DNA of 64,000 nt from JAVVXB01 sp036651815 (GCA_036651815.1 JAVVXB010000008.1:31710-95709), one strand, 5' to 3'; numbered from the stretch's first letter, positions 37,288 to 46,690 are shown. Program-made: numbers and translations. Notes: generated by a model from the sequence alone, not told the origin.

Positions 37288-38283
37288 TTATTTTTTCTCA
37301 GATTCGACGGGTTTGGTCCCCTTGGTGACCGCGTTGCGCATATCGGTGTCTGAGATTAGATTTTGCATGTTGTAGTAATCCATCACACCGATGCGGCCTT
37401 CACGGAGGGCTTGCGCCAACGCACGGGGAACCTCTGCCTCAGCTTCGATGACGCGGGCACGCATACCTTGCGCTTCGGCGATGTTTTCCTGTTCCTGGGC
37501 AACGGCCATGGCACGGCGCTCTTCGGCTTTAGCTTGGGCGATGCGCTTATCAGCTTCAGCTTGATCGATTTGCAGCTGCGCACCAACGTTGCGGCCAACG
37601 TCCACGTCTGCGATGTCGATGGAAAGAATTTCAAACGCGGTGCCGGCATCCAGCCCTTTGTTCAGCACGGTGCGGGAAATTTTATCAGGGTTTTCCAAGA
37701 CGTCTTTGTGGCTGCTTGCGGAGCCAACAGTGGTGACGATGCCCTCGCCGATCCGCGCGATGATGGTTTCTTCACCCGCGCCGCCAACAAGACGATCAAT
37801 ATTGGCGCGGACAGTGACACGTGCTTTTGCGCGCAGCTCGATGCCATCCATTGCGACCGCTGCGATGACGGGCGTTTCGATGACCTTCGGGTTAACGCTC
37901 ATCTGCACGGCTTTGAGCACGTCGCGGCCAGCCAGATCGATGGCACAGCTTTGCTCAAAACCAAGAGGAATACCGGCACGCTGAGCAGCGATGAGTGCGT
38001 TGATGACACGGTCTACATTACCTCCGGCAAGATAGTGGGCTTCCAGCTTGTTTGGGGAAACATCCAGACCTGCCTTGGTGGCCTTGATGAGGGGATTGAC
38101 GATGCGCGATGGCACAACCTTACGAACGCGCATGGCCACAAGCTGCGGTATCCCAATTTTGACACCGGAAGCGCGGGCAGAAATCCAAAGGCCAAGCGGT
38201 ACAAAGGTGAAAAATAGAATCAGAAACGTAATAACGAGAATGATGACGACGACTGTCCCGATGATATCCATGGGCATTGGCAT
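37288..38283 (-). CDS. floA: flotillin-like protein FloA
   Basis: A 331-residue SPFH/flotillin-like protein (former UPF0365). It has one N-terminal membrane hairpin (residues 7-30), then a SPFH-type core (PRNLxx-like segment GIPQLVAMRVRKVVPSRIV, VIETPVIAAVAMDGIELRAKARVTVRANI) and an Ala/Glu-rich coiled coil (KAEERRAMAVAQEQENIAEA). FloA forms membrane microdomains and nearly always lies beside an NfeD gene, as here with a zinc-ribbon gene in between. RBS GGAGGT. Confidence 0.95.
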   Translation of the reverse strand: MPMPMDIIGTVVVIILVITFLILFFTFVPLGLWISARASGVKIGIPQLVAMRVRKVVPSRIVNPLIKATKAGLDVSPNKLEAHYLAGGNVDRVINALIAAQRAGIPLGFEQSCAIDLAGRDVLKAVQMSVNPKVIETPVIAAVAMDGIELRAKARVTVRANIDRLVGGAGEETIIARIGEGIVTTVGSASSHKDVLENPDKISRTVLNKGLDAGTAFEILSIDIADVDVGRNVGAQLQIDQAEADKRIAQAKAEERRAMAVAQEQENIAEAQGMRARVIEAEAEVPRALAQALREGRIGVMDYYNMQNLISDTDMRNAVTKGTKPVESEKK

Positions 38284-38430
38284 AAGAGTACCTCCTCGAT
38301 TGAATTAATTTTATAAGGGGAAAACAAAGCGTGATCCGTAACCACAAAAATGGAGGCGAAGACCGTTCCGGCGATGCTGAGGGATATAGACATTTGCCCA
38401 CCTTCTCCGTGATGCTTGTTATGCAAATAA

Positions 38431-38652
38431 TCAGATTCGGCCTGACAGCTTGGCAACACCCCAGAGAACGAAATAGATGACACCGATTAGCGCCGGGATT
38501 CCGATTATAATACCGATCCATTGCCTGATTTTGATTTGGCGGGAGGCTTCCGGCGCGGGTGGCTCCTCGTATTCGGCCAGCAAGTCGTTACACTTAGGGC
38601 ACTGCGGCAGGGAACCATCATATAGCACACCACATTTTTTGCAGTATTTCAT
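38431..38652 (-). CDS. zinc-ribbon membrane protein
   Basis: A 73-residue protein with an N-terminal zinc ribbon (Cys4, Cys7, Cys18, Cys21 in MKYCKKCGVLYDGSLPQCPKC) and a C-terminal transmembrane helix. It is located between the nfeD and floA genes in the same direction and only 5 nt after nfeD. Function unknown; a small adaptor of the NfeD/FloA membrane complex is a reasonable idea. Confidence 0.75.
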   Translation of the reverse strand: MKYCKKCGVLYDGSLPQCPKCNDLLAEYEEPPAPEASRQIKIRQWIGIIIGIPALIGVIYFVLWGVAKLSGRI

Positions 38653-38657
38653 TGATA

Positions 38658-39176
38658 TTATGATTCCTTTTCAAATTGCTTGACGAGGATATGCATACCC
38701 TCTGCATTAACAACTTCCACAGTGGTATCTTTCTCGATAAATGCGCCAGCGGTCATGACATCGAGTCGCTGTCCATCAATCTGCGCGATGCCGGCGGGCC
38801 GCAGCGGCGTTAATGCAATGCCGATCTTGCCGATCAAATCCGTTTTGGCGGTTGTAATATCTGGCGAGGATGCGGCGGAGATGGAGTCGTTGAGCACCAA
38901 AAAAGAACGGCTGAGTCTACCACGCTGGAAGGAACGCACAAACACGATGATTGCAAGTGTAAGAATGAGCAGTACAATTGCCAGAATATACGTTGCTACG
39001 CGGGGATTTCCCCAACCGAATTGCATAATGACGACAGCAATCATGCACAGGACACCAGAGACACCGGCAACACCGAATCCTGGGGTAAACATTTCAATCA
39101 GCAACAGCAGCAGACCGACAACAAGACAAATGATTGTCGGGATGGCCGCTGGCCCAAGCATGTTTAGAAACGTCAT
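38658..39176 (-). CDS. NfeD family membrane protein
   Basis: A 172-residue protein of the short NfeD1b type: four membrane helices in residues 10-95 (LLLLLIEMFTPGFGVAGVSG is the family signature) and a C-terminal OB-fold domain (LIGKIGIALTPLRPAGIAQIDGQRLDVMTAG). It lacks the protease domain of long NfeD. It pairs with FloA in membrane microdomains. RBS AAGGAGG; first gene of this minus-strand group. Confidence 0.92.
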   Translation of the reverse strand: MTFLNMLGPAAIPTIICLVVGLLLLLIEMFTPGFGVAGVSGVLCMIAVVIMQFGWGNPRVATYILAIVLLILTLAIIVFVRSFQRGRLSRSFLVLNDSISAASSPDITTAKTDLIGKIGIALTPLRPAGIAQIDGQRLDVMTAGAFIEKDTTVEVVNAEGMHILVKQFEKES

Positions 39177-39269
39177 AAAATAAGGACCTCCTTCACCCCA
39201 TGCGGGTTATTTGATTATATCATAGTTGCGCCAAATCGGATACGAACTTTTTATGACGAATGCTGACGC

Positions 39270-39299
39270 TTGACAAATGCAGCCCGCGTGACATATAGT
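39270..39299 (+). promoter_or_regulatory. promoter of the T-box / cysE-cysS unit
   Basis: TTGACA (39270-39275), an 18-nt spacer and TATAGT (39294-39299); predicted start near 39306. Confidence 0.65.
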
Positions 39300-39305
39300 A
39301 ATATA

Positions 39306-39588
39306 AAATTACATGCGATTATTGGGAAAGAGTAGCGTTTTGTGCACGCCAAAAGAGAGGATCGGTCGCCGGCTGAAAGCCGACCCGGGCAGCAAAACAG
39401 CAAAGTGCCTCCCATAGCAGCCGCTGACAACCGTGCCCATGCGCACTCAGTACCGGCGGACGATCCAACCGCGTTAAGGTTAGCCGTGCAACATCGGGTG
39501 CGCGGCGCGAGCGGGGGCGCTTGCCCCAAATAAAGTGGAACCGCGAAGCACATTCGTCTTTATCTTTGGACGGACGTGCTATTTTTTA
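39306..39588 (+). ncRNA. T-box riboswitch, tRNA-Cys type
   Basis: The leader carries the T-box sequence AAGTGGAACCGCG at 39533-39545, followed by the terminator hairpin (arms 39547-39558 and 39569-39580, with a 3x3 internal loop) and six T (39582-39587). Near its start GGGAAAGAGTA is the Stem I loop-E signature. TGGGA after 39317 can pair with TCCCA near 39410-39414, which places TGC (39406-39408) as the specifier, a cysteine codon. Uncharged tRNA-Cys would turn on cysE and cysS. Confidence 0.9.
39547..39588 (+). terminator. regulated terminator of the T-box
   Basis: Hairpin AGCAC...GTGCT with inner CGTC/GACG pairs and a T6 tail; it competes with the antiterminator that contains the T-box sequence. 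Confidence 0.8.
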
Positions 39589-39610
39589 TGATAAAAGGAA
39601 AGAACCTGCG

Positions 39611-40399
39611 ATGTTTATAACCTGGAAAAACGATATCAAATGTGTGCGGGATCGCGATCCTGCCTGCCGGAACACGCTGGAGGTTTTGCTCTGCTATCCC
39701 GGATTCCGGGCGGTGCGTTCCTATCGGTTCGCACATTTTCTGTATAGGCACGGCATGAAGCTGATTGCACGCATGGTGTCCGAGCTGTGCCGATTCTTCA
39801 CCGGCGTGGAGATCCATCCGGCGGCAATCATTGGACAACGGATGTTTATTGATCATGGCATGGGGGTAGTTATCGGAGAAACCAGCATTGTCGGTGACGA
39901 TGTAACCCTTTATCAAGGCGCAACCTTAGGCGGCACAGGAAAAGAGATCGGGAAACGTCATCCGACGGTAGGCAATCATGTGACCGTTTCCGCTGGCGCC
40001 TCCGTGCTTGGACCAGTGATGGTGGGTGACCATTCTAAAATTGGCGCGGGCGCAGTGGTGCTTAGAAATGTGCCACGCTTTGCCACGGTGGTCGGCGTTC
40101 CCGGCCACGTAGTGCGCATGAACGGCTGCTCCGTCGTATGCGGGGAAAATTGCAATTGTGACAGTGCCGTTTCATGCCCTCGTGACATTGGCAAGGAGGG
40201 GGAAGCAGGCGTTGATCTGGATCAAGTACATCTGCCAGACCCCGTGGAACAGCAGATACAGGCATTGCTTGATCGCATCGAATGGTTGGAGAAGACCGTG
40301 CATGCGCAGCAACGTTCGATTGATGAAAACGGATCATGCAATTACCTTGTTTCGGTAGGAATGGGGCAGACAAAGGACGCAGAACAAATGCCGGAATAA
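39611..40399 (+). CDS. cysE: serine O-acetyltransferase
   Basis: A 262-residue enzyme making O-acetyl-L-serine for cysteine synthesis. It has the CysE helical lead-in (CRNTLEVLLCYPGFRAVRSYRFAHFLY), the catalytic region DHGMGVVIGETSIVGDDVTLYQGATLGG and a left-handed hexapeptide helix ending at FATVVGVPGHVV. The C-terminal 60 residues, with CxxNCNCD, extend beyond usual short CysE. The start at 39611 follows AAAGGAAAG. It is controlled by the Cys T-box. Confidence 0.93.
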   Translation: MFITWKNDIKCVRDRDPACRNTLEVLLCYPGFRAVRSYRFAHFLYRHGMKLIARMVSELCRFFTGVEIHPAAIIGQRMFIDHGMGVVIGETSIVGDDVTLYQGATLGGTGKEIGKRHPTVGNHVTVSAGASVLGPVMVGDHSKIGAGAVVLRNVPRFATVVGVPGHVVRMNGCSVVCGENCNCDSAVSCPRDIGKEGEAGVDLDQVHLPDPVEQQIQALLDRIEWLEKTVHAQQRSIDENGSCNYLVSVGMGQTKDAEQMPE

Positions 40400-40477
40400 A
40401 CGGATCAAGCATGCGTTTCAGCACACCATTTTTTTGTGAAGTATGATATACTATAAAATTAGACATCGGAGGTTACT

Positions 40478-41869
40478 ATGCAGATTTACAACACCATGAC
40501 CCGTAAAAAGGAAGAACTTGTACCGCTTGTGCCGGGACAGATCTCCATGTACGCTTGCGGTCCCACGGTCTACAACTTCTTTCATATTGGTAACGCGCGT
40601 CCGTTCATCGTGTTCGATACGATGCGCCGTTATCTGGAATACCGTGGCTACAACGTGAGATTTGTACAGAATTTCACAGATATCGATGATAAGATGATCC
40701 GCCGCGCAAACGAGGAAGGGATCACCGTCAAAGAGTTGGGCGAGCGTTTCATTAAAGAATACTACACGGATGCGGACGCGCTGGGTGTGGAACGTGCGAC
40801 GGTAAACCCTCGAGCAACGGAGCATATTGACGAAATTATTGAACTAGTCAAAACGCTCATCGACAAGGGAAACGCCTATGCCACGGAAAATGGCGACGTG
40901 TACTTCTCCGTACGCAGTTTTTCAGGCTATGGCAAGCTATCCGGTCAGAACATCGACGATTTGGAGAATGGTGCACGGGTTGATCCCGGTGAGGAAAAGC
41001 GCGATCCACTGGACTTTGCCCTGTGGAAGGCGGAAAAGCCTGGTGAACCCAGCTGGGATTCTCCATGGGGAAAGGGTCGGCCTGGCTGGCATATTGAATG
41101 CTCGGCCATGAGCATGTCGATCCTTGGCCAAACCTTTGATATTCACGGTGGCGGACAGGATCTCATCTTTCCGCACCACGAAAATGAGATCGCGCAGTCG
41201 GAAGCGGCGACTGGAAAGCCTTTTGCGCGCTACTGGATGCATAACGGTTATATCAACGTTGACAACCAAAAAATGAGCAAATCCACCGGCAATTTTTTTA
41301 CGGTGCGGGATATTGCAAAGGAATTTGATCTGGAAGCTGTGCGTATGTTCATGCTGAGTGTTCACTACAGAAACCCGGTCAACTTTTCGAGAGACCTGAT
41401 TTTACAGGCAGAGACAGCATTGAGTCGTCTGCGTACCGCCCGCGAACGGTTGGATGAAGCGGTATCGCTGGATACTCCAACGGTGGAGGACACCGCGTTT
41501 CTCGACGCGCTTGTACAATTCAAAACCCATTTTAACGATGCGATGGACGATGATCTCAATACGGCGGACGCGCTGGGCGTTCTATTTGATCTAGCCAGAT
41601 CCACCAATACCTTCGTGACCGAACCGCGGGGAACGATTGCCATTGAGAAGGCAAAGACGCTCTTTGACGAGTTGACAGGTGTACTGGGATTGCTGCAGAA
41701 TAAGAAAGCAGCAGCATTTCCGGCAGAAGCGTTGCAATTGCTCGAAGAACGGCAACGTGCGCGCAAGGCAAAGGATTTCCAGAAAGCGGACTCAATGCGT
41801 GACGCGCTGAAAAATATGGGCTTTGTTGTCGAGGATACGGCAGCTGGTCCAAAACTGAAAAAACTGTAA
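40478..41869 (+). CDS. cysS: cysteinyl-tRNA synthetase
   Basis: A 463-residue class I tRNA synthetase. HIGH is FHIGNARP (residues 35-42), the zinc-site cysteines start with Cys27 in YACGPTVYN, and KMSKSTGNFF is the second signature. The C-terminal domain is typical of CysRS. RBS GGAGG. Lying 78 nt after cysE, it shares the T-box transcript as in Bacillus. Confidence 0.97.
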   Translation: MQIYNTMTRKKEELVPLVPGQISMYACGPTVYNFFHIGNARPFIVFDTMRRYLEYRGYNVRFVQNFTDIDDKMIRRANEEGITVKELGERFIKEYYTDADALGVERATVNPRATEHIDEIIELVKTLIDKGNAYATENGDVYFSVRSFSGYGKLSGQNIDDLENGARVDPGEEKRDPLDFALWKAEKPGEPSWDSPWGKGRPGWHIECSAMSMSILGQTFDIHGGGQDLIFPHHENEIAQSEAATGKPFARYWMHNGYINVDNQKMSKSTGNFFTVRDIAKEFDLEAVRMFMLSVHYRNPVNFSRDLILQAETALSRLRTARERLDEAVSLDTPTVEDTAFLDALVQFKTHFNDAMDDDLNTADALGVLFDLARSTNTFVTEPRGTIAIEKAKTLFDELTGVLGLLQNKKAAAFPAEALQLLEERQRARKAKDFQKADSMRDALKNMGFVVEDTAAGPKLKKL

Positions 41870-41882
41870 GGAGTAAATAAAA

Positions 41883-42413
41883 ATGGCAAATTCTTTTTCG
41901 ATCTTTGACTGGTTTTTGCTGGCCATGGGGATCTACGTGCTATATGGCGGCATCACCGGAAAGGGCCGACTGTACGCAACGGATAATGTAAAAGAGGGCA
42001 TGGAGGCAAAGTTCAAGAAGTTTTCGCGCATCAGTTACAGCGTGCTGGGCGTGGTGATGTCTCTTAATGCCGGCGCATCGCTTCTGAAAACGACCTTCTA
42101 TGAATTCAAAGAGATTACACCCGCCACGGATGTTGCAAAAGCGGTCAATGGCTGGGTTCTTTCTCAAGATCTGGGTGCGTTTAGTTTTCTGACGGCGCAG
42201 GTATTGGACATTTTGACGTATGTATTTCTCGGCTTGTGTCTAGCGATTGTGGTGGTGTTGATGATTGGTATCCGAAAGATGACCGATCGGAACGCACCGC
42301 CCAAGGGTCAGTCTGATGCACAAAAAGCGGCTGCGGATAAACAAGCTGGGCATGTGTTGCCGGTATCAGCCTTTGACTTTCAAGAAGACGATAACGACGG
42401 TCAGGCGGAATAA
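41883..42413 (+). CDS. membrane protein of unknown function
   Basis: A 176-residue protein with an N-terminal hydrophobic helix (FDWFLLAMGIYVLYGGI), a second near residues 50-65 and a third at 115-137, and an acidic, charged C terminus. It lies 13 nt after cysS with RBS AAGGAG and ends before the strong terminator, so it belongs to the cys transcript. No family recognised. Confidence 0.65.
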   Translation: MANSFSIFDWFLLAMGIYVLYGGITGKGRLYATDNVKEGMEAKFKKFSRISYSVLGVVMSLNAGASLLKTTFYEFKEITPATDVAKAVNGWVLSQDLGAFSFLTAQVLDILTYVFLGLCLAIVVVLMIGIRKMTDRNAPPKGQSDAQKAAADKQAGHVLPVSAFDFQEDDNDGQAE

Positions 42414-42433
42414 AGTAACGATTGTTGATAACA

Positions 42434-42471
42434 GCAAAGCGACCCGGGCGAATTCGCCCGGGTCGCTTTGC
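42434..42471. terminator. perfect 38-nt palindromic terminator
   Basis: The 38 nt are exactly self-complementary (centre between 42452 and 42453); the G/C core is flanked by AAAGC / GCTTT. It separates the cys unit from the convergent ABC exporter genes and can work on both strands. Confidence 0.8.
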
Positions 42472-42495
42472 TTATAGGAAGGATTTTCATTGGGA

Positions 42496-44382
42496 TTAGC
42501 TGAGCTCAAACATACCCATGTACAGCTGATAATACTTCCCTTTCTGGGCCAGTAGATCGTCATGGTCACCGCGCTCAATGATGCGTCCATTTTCCAGCAC
42601 AAGGATGGCGTTGGAGTTGCGCACGGTGGAAAGCCTGTGCGCAATGACAAATACCGTGCGGCCACGCATCAGCCGGTCCATACCCTTTTCAATCAACGAC
42701 TCGGTACGGGTATCAATGGAACTGGTCGCTTCATCCAGTATCAATACTGGCGGATCTGCAACAGCTGCCCGCGCAATGGCCAGAAGCTGACGCTGCCCTT
42801 GGGAGAGATTCGCGCCGTCGGCGGTCAGCACCGTATCGTACCCCAGCGGCATATGGGTAATGCAGTAGTGCGCGTTGGCCAACTTTGCGGCTGCGATGAC
42901 TTCGTCGTCGGTTGCGGACAGGTTTCCATAGCGGATATTCTCACGTACGGTACCAGTAAACAGATGCGTATCCTGGAGCACCATGGATAGAGAGCGCCGA
43001 AGGTCGTCCTTTTTAATCTGCTTGACGTCAATGCCATCATATGTGATCTGTCCCTTCTGAACATCGTAAAAACGGTTGATCAGGTTGGTGATGGTTGTCT
43101 TGCCTGCGCCCGTGCTGCCTACAAAGGCGATTTTTTGACCGGGCTTGGCGTACAGATTCACATTGGAAAGGACATCCTGCTTCCCATCATAGCTGAATGT
43201 TACATCATGGAAGCGCACATCGCCGCATAGCTCGGTCAGTGCAAAGCCATCCTGCGCTGGCGTTTTCCATGCCCAGAGACCGGTGTGCCGTTCACATTCG
43301 GATAACGTGCCGTTGGCATCGTGGCAGGCATTGACCAAGACAACGGTACCTTCATCGACTTCCGGTTTGCTGTCGATGAGCTCAAAAATGCGCTCTGCGC
43401 CTGCCAATGCGCTGATAAAACCGTTGAATAGCTGCGATATTTGGGTCAGAGGCTGGCTGAAGGAACGCGTGTATTGCAAAAATGCAGCCAGCGTGCCTAC
43501 GTCGGCATATCCAAGTATGGCAAGCACCGCGCCTGCGGACGCTGCCGCCGCATACAGCGCATAGCTGAGATTGCCCATGATGGGCATAAGAATCATTGCG
43601 AACGTCATGGCGCTAGTGGAGGACTTTCGCAGGTTTTCGGATCGTTGCTCAAACTCGCTGATCACTGCGTCTTCATGACAGAAGACCTTCACTTCACGCT
43701 GACCTTCGATCATTTCTTCGATATAGCCGTTGGTGTCTGCCAGCGCTTCCTGCCGTTTCGTAAAATAAAAGGAGGATTTAGTGCCGAGTTTTTTGACGAT
43801 GAGCAGCATGAACACAAATACCACGATGACCAGCAGCGTGAGCAGTGGGGAGAGGATAACCATCATGGACAGTACGCCCACCACGGATACCGCGCAGTTG
43901 ATGAGCTGTGGAAGACCCTGCCCGAGCATTTCGCGCAGCGCATCGGTATCGTTGCTGAACCGACTCATGATTTCGCCATGCGTGCGGGTATCAAAATATT
44001 CGATCGGTAGCTTTTCAAGCTTTGTAAACATATCCACACGCACGGATTCCAGTGTGCCAGTGGAGACTGTGACGGTAAGACGATTTACGCCATACATACA
44101 GAGAGCGCCCGCGCCATAGATGGCAGCTAATTGCAGAATATAACGGATGAGCATACTCGTATCTGCACTTTTCTGAGTGACGAGCTCACCGATATGATTG
44201 AAGATTGGTTTGAGCATATAGGTACCAGCCACCCCTGCACCTGCCGAAACCAGCAAGCCGATGATGATCAGCACAACCAATCCACGATAGCGCCGGAGAT
44301 ATCCAAGCAGGCGAAAGAGGGTTTTCTTTGTGTTTTTCGGCTTACCCACATGACCGACGCGATGACCTCCAGGACCGGGCAT
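42496..44382 (-). CDS. ABC exporter, second half of a heterodimer
   Basis: A 628-residue type IV ABC half-transporter: six membrane helices in residues 25-330, then Walker A GSTGAGKTT, signature LSQGQRQLLAIARA, Walker B VLILDEATSSID and IAHRLS. The LSQGQ signature with serine and glutamine at the middle positions is typical of one half of heterodimeric exporters. The start at 44382 (MPGPGGHRVGHVGKPKN) follows AAGGGGGTGG and comes 1 nt after the stop of the first half. Drug or peptide export is likely. Confidence 0.9.
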   Translation of the reverse strand: MPGPGGHRVGHVGKPKNTKKTLFRLLGYLRRYRGLVVLIIIGLLVSAGAGVAGTYMLKPIFNHIGELVTQKSADTSMLIRYILQLAAIYGAGALCMYGVNRLTVTVSTGTLESVRVDMFTKLEKLPIEYFDTRTHGEIMSRFSNDTDALREMLGQGLPQLINCAVSVVGVLSMMVILSPLLTLLVIVVFVFMLLIVKKLGTKSSFYFTKRQEALADTNGYIEEMIEGQREVKVFCHEDAVISEFEQRSENLRKSSTSAMTFAMILMPIMGNLSYALYAAAASAGAVLAILGYADVGTLAAFLQYTRSFSQPLTQISQLFNGFISALAGAERIFELIDSKPEVDEGTVVLVNACHDANGTLSECERHTGLWAWKTPAQDGFALTELCGDVRFHDVTFSYDGKQDVLSNVNLYAKPGQKIAFVGSTGAGKTTITNLINRFYDVQKGQITYDGIDVKQIKKDDLRRSLSMVLQDTHLFTGTVRENIRYGNLSATDDEVIAAAKLANAHYCITHMPLGYDTVLTADGANLSQGQRQLLAIARAAVADPPVLILDEATSSIDTRTESLIEKGMDRLMRGRTVFVIAHRLSTVRNSNAILVLENGRIIERGDHDDLLAQKGKYYQLYMGMFELS

Positions 44383-44383
44383 A

Positions 44384-46111
44384 TTACGCCACCCCCTTCT
44401 GCTGCGACTCATAAACGTCGCGATAGATTTCGTTTGTTTTCAAAAGCTCCTCGTGGGTGCCAAAACCATCAATTTGGCCTTCATGCAGCACGATGATGCG
44501 GTCTGCGTCCATTACGGAGGTAATTCGTTGGGCGATGATCAATGTCGTTGTGCTGCCGTGATGCGTGCGGAAAGCGTTGCGGATGGAGGCGTCCGTGGCA
44601 GTGTCAACAGCGGAGGTAGAGTCGTCCAAGATCATGATCTTGGGGTTTTTCAGCAGCGCACGGGCAATGCACAACCGCTGTTTCTGCCCGCCGGAGACGT
44701 TTACGCCACCCTGACCCAGATCCGTATCATAGCCATTTGGAAACGAGCGAATAAAATCATCCGCCTGTGCCGCCTTGCATGCCGCAGTAATCTGTTCGTC
44801 GGTGGCGGCCGCATTTCCCCAGCGGAGATTGTCCTTGATGGAACCGGAAAACAGCACGTTTTTTTGCAGCACCATGCCAATGCTGCCGCGCAGGGTTTCG
44901 ATACCATAGTCCCGCACGTCATGCCCTCCAACCTTGACAGAACCAGAGAGCACGTCGTACAGGCGGGGAATCAGTTGTACGAGCGATGTTTTCGCCGAGC
45001 CAGATTCACCGATGATGCCGATGGTTTCGCCGGAACGAATCGAAAGATTGATATTGGATAGCGTCAAATTATCCGGGTTATCAGCATAGGAGAAGCATAC
45101 GTTGTCAAAATTGATTGACCCATCGGAAACGGTGAGTGTTTTATCAGCCGCCTTATCGTTGATGGCGGATACCTCGTCGAGGACGTCTACAATGCGCGCC
45201 GCCGAGGCCGAGGACAACACCAGATTGACGAATACCATTGTGATCATCATGAGGCTCATCAAAATTTGGGAGATATAGCTGATAAAACTCATGAGCTGGC
45301 CGGTGAGCAACGTGCCGCCGATAATGTCATTTCCACCGAACCAGAGTACGCACAGAATGCAGACGTACATGGTCATCTGCATGGCGGGCATGGCAATGAC
45401 CAGCAGCTTTTCTGCCTTTTGCTGCGCATTTTTCAGCGCGGCAGCGGCATCCGCAAATTTGACCGATTCATAATCGCCGCGCACGAAGGCTTTGACCACG
45501 CGTATCGCCATGAGATTTTCCTGCGTGCGCGCATTCATGAGATCGTATTTTTTCAGCATGGCCTCAAAACGAGGAAAGGCGAGCTTGGTTAATACCATCA
45601 TGATTCCGGCAAGGAATGGAATGGCACACAGGATGATGACGGAAAGCTTGGGCGAGATACGTATTGCCATGATGGTTGCCATAATCAGCATCATGGGCGC
45701 CCGCGCGAGCATACGGATAATCATCTGCGCGGATTGCTGCACATTCGTGATATCATTGGTCATACGTGTAATGAGCGACGGCGTGCTGAATTTATCGGTG
45801 TTTTTAAACGAGAAGGATTCTACATTTGAAAATAGACCCATGCGTAGGTTTTTAGCAAAACCATTGGATGCAACCACTGCAAATCGTGCACACAGCGCAC
45901 CAACAATCAATGCGATGGCGGCGAATAGAACCATCAATCCTCCGGTTTTGAAAATAATCGCATAGTTCTGTGTGGGAATGCCCACGTCCACAATGCGCGC
46001 CATTAGCAGGGGAATGAATACCTCGAACACGACCTCCACCGCTACAAGAACTGGCGAAAGAATGAAGTAACGTTTGTACTTTCCGATATACGACATGAGT
46101 TTACGAATCAT
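44384..46111 (-). CDS. ABC exporter, first half of a heterodimer
   Basis: A 575-residue half-transporter with six helices (residues 15-300), Walker A GESGSAKTS, signature VSGGQKQRLCIARA and Walker B IMILDDSTSAVD. The aspartate-aspartate Walker B end (DD instead of DE) is the usual degenerate site of such heterodimers, so this half likely carries the non-catalytic site. The start at 46111 overlaps the MarR stop by ATGA. Confidence 0.9.
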   Translation of the reverse strand: MIRKLMSYIGKYKRYFILSPVLVAVEVVFEVFIPLLMARIVDVGIPTQNYAIIFKTGGLMVLFAAIALIVGALCARFAVVASNGFAKNLRMGLFSNVESFSFKNTDKFSTPSLITRMTNDITNVQQSAQMIIRMLARAPMMLIMATIMAIRISPKLSVIILCAIPFLAGIMMVLTKLAFPRFEAMLKKYDLMNARTQENLMAIRVVKAFVRGDYESVKFADAAAALKNAQQKAEKLLVIAMPAMQMTMYVCILCVLWFGGNDIIGGTLLTGQLMSFISYISQILMSLMMITMVFVNLVLSSASAARIVDVLDEVSAINDKAADKTLTVSDGSINFDNVCFSYADNPDNLTLSNINLSIRSGETIGIIGESGSAKTSLVQLIPRLYDVLSGSVKVGGHDVRDYGIETLRGSIGMVLQKNVLFSGSIKDNLRWGNAAATDEQITAACKAAQADDFIRSFPNGYDTDLGQGGVNVSGGQKQRLCIARALLKNPKIMILDDSTSAVDTATDASIRNAFRTHHGSTTTLIIAQRITSVMDADRIIVLHEGQIDGFGTHEELLKTNEIYRDVYESQQKGVA

Positions 46112-46578
46112 TTGGGTGGTTCTCCCTTCCAAAACGGGCACGGAATAATCCCCGTCCCCTCTACATTCAGATTTTGAATCATTCGGTCAAGCAGCACGGC
46201 AAGTTGATCGAACTCTTCTGATGATAGTCCCGCGAACGTCGCCGCGTCCACCTCATCAAAGCTTTGACGGTAGAGACTCGCAGCATGCATGCCAGCGTCT
46301 GTGGACAGCAGCCGGTTCTTCCGTTTGTTGTTCGGATCGACACGTTTCTGAATAAGCCCAACTTTTTGCAACCGCGTGGTGGATTGGGCGATGGACGCAG
46401 GTGTAACCTTGAGCTGTGACGCGATGTCCTGCTGCGTACAGCCGGGGTTCATCAGAATGAATTCCAGCAACGGTAGCTGCCCATGGTGCAGCTCATATCC
46501 AATGGTTTTTTGAAAAACTAGATTGCGTCTGAGTACGTTGAGCATCATCAGCCGCGCACCGAGCGTTCGAACTTGCAA
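46108..46578 (-). CDS. MarR-family regulator of the ABC exporter
   Basis: A 156-residue winged-helix regulator: GCTQQDIASQLKVTPASIAQSTTRLQKVGLIQKRVDPNNKRKN is the recognition helix and wing. It starts with TTG 9 nt after GGGAGG. It is the first gene of an operon with the two ABC halves and is preceded by a strong promoter with a palindrome on the transcription start. It probably represses itself and the exporter until a toxic ligand binds. Confidence 0.9.
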   Translation of the reverse strand: MQVRTLGARLMMLNVLRRNLVFQKTIGYELHHGQLPLLEFILMNPGCTQQDIASQLKVTPASIAQSTTRLQKVGLIQKRVDPNNKRKNRLLSTDAGMHAASLYRQSFDEVDAATFAGLSSEEFDQLAVLLDRMIQNLNVEGTGIIPCPFWKGEPPK

Positions 46579-46605
46579 GGCTGCAACCTCCCTTCAAACA
46601 AGAGT

Positions 46606-46630
46606 TAAGCACTTAATTATTAAGCGCTTA
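46606..46630. promoter_or_regulatory. MarR operator palindrome
   Basis: Two 11-nt arms (46606-46616 and 46620-46630) match at 10 of 11 positions around a 3-nt centre. The site begins just beyond the -10 of the marR promoter and covers the predicted transcription start. Confidence 0.7.
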
Positions 46631-46633
46631 CCA

Positions 46634-46662
46634 ATCTTAGCAACAAAGCTTTCGGTTGTCAA
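46634..46662 (-). promoter_or_regulatory. promoter of the marR-ABC operon
   Basis: On the minus strand, TTGACA (46662-46657), a 17-nt spacer and TAAGAT (46639-46634). Confidence 0.75.
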
Positions 46663-46684
46663 GTTCTTTGCGAAATGGTACAAT
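46656..46684 (+). promoter_or_regulatory. promoter of hflX
   Basis: TTGTCA (46656-46661), a 17-nt spacer and TACAAT (46679-46684). Its -35 overlaps that of the divergent marR promoter. The hflX ATG at 46691 is 6 nt past the -10. Confidence 0.7.
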
Positions 46685-46690
46685 TGAACA

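Noticed and set aside
37363..38217. Long plus-strand open frame of 284 codons
   Set aside because: It is fully antisense to floA, which has clear family identity and a good ribosome binding site.
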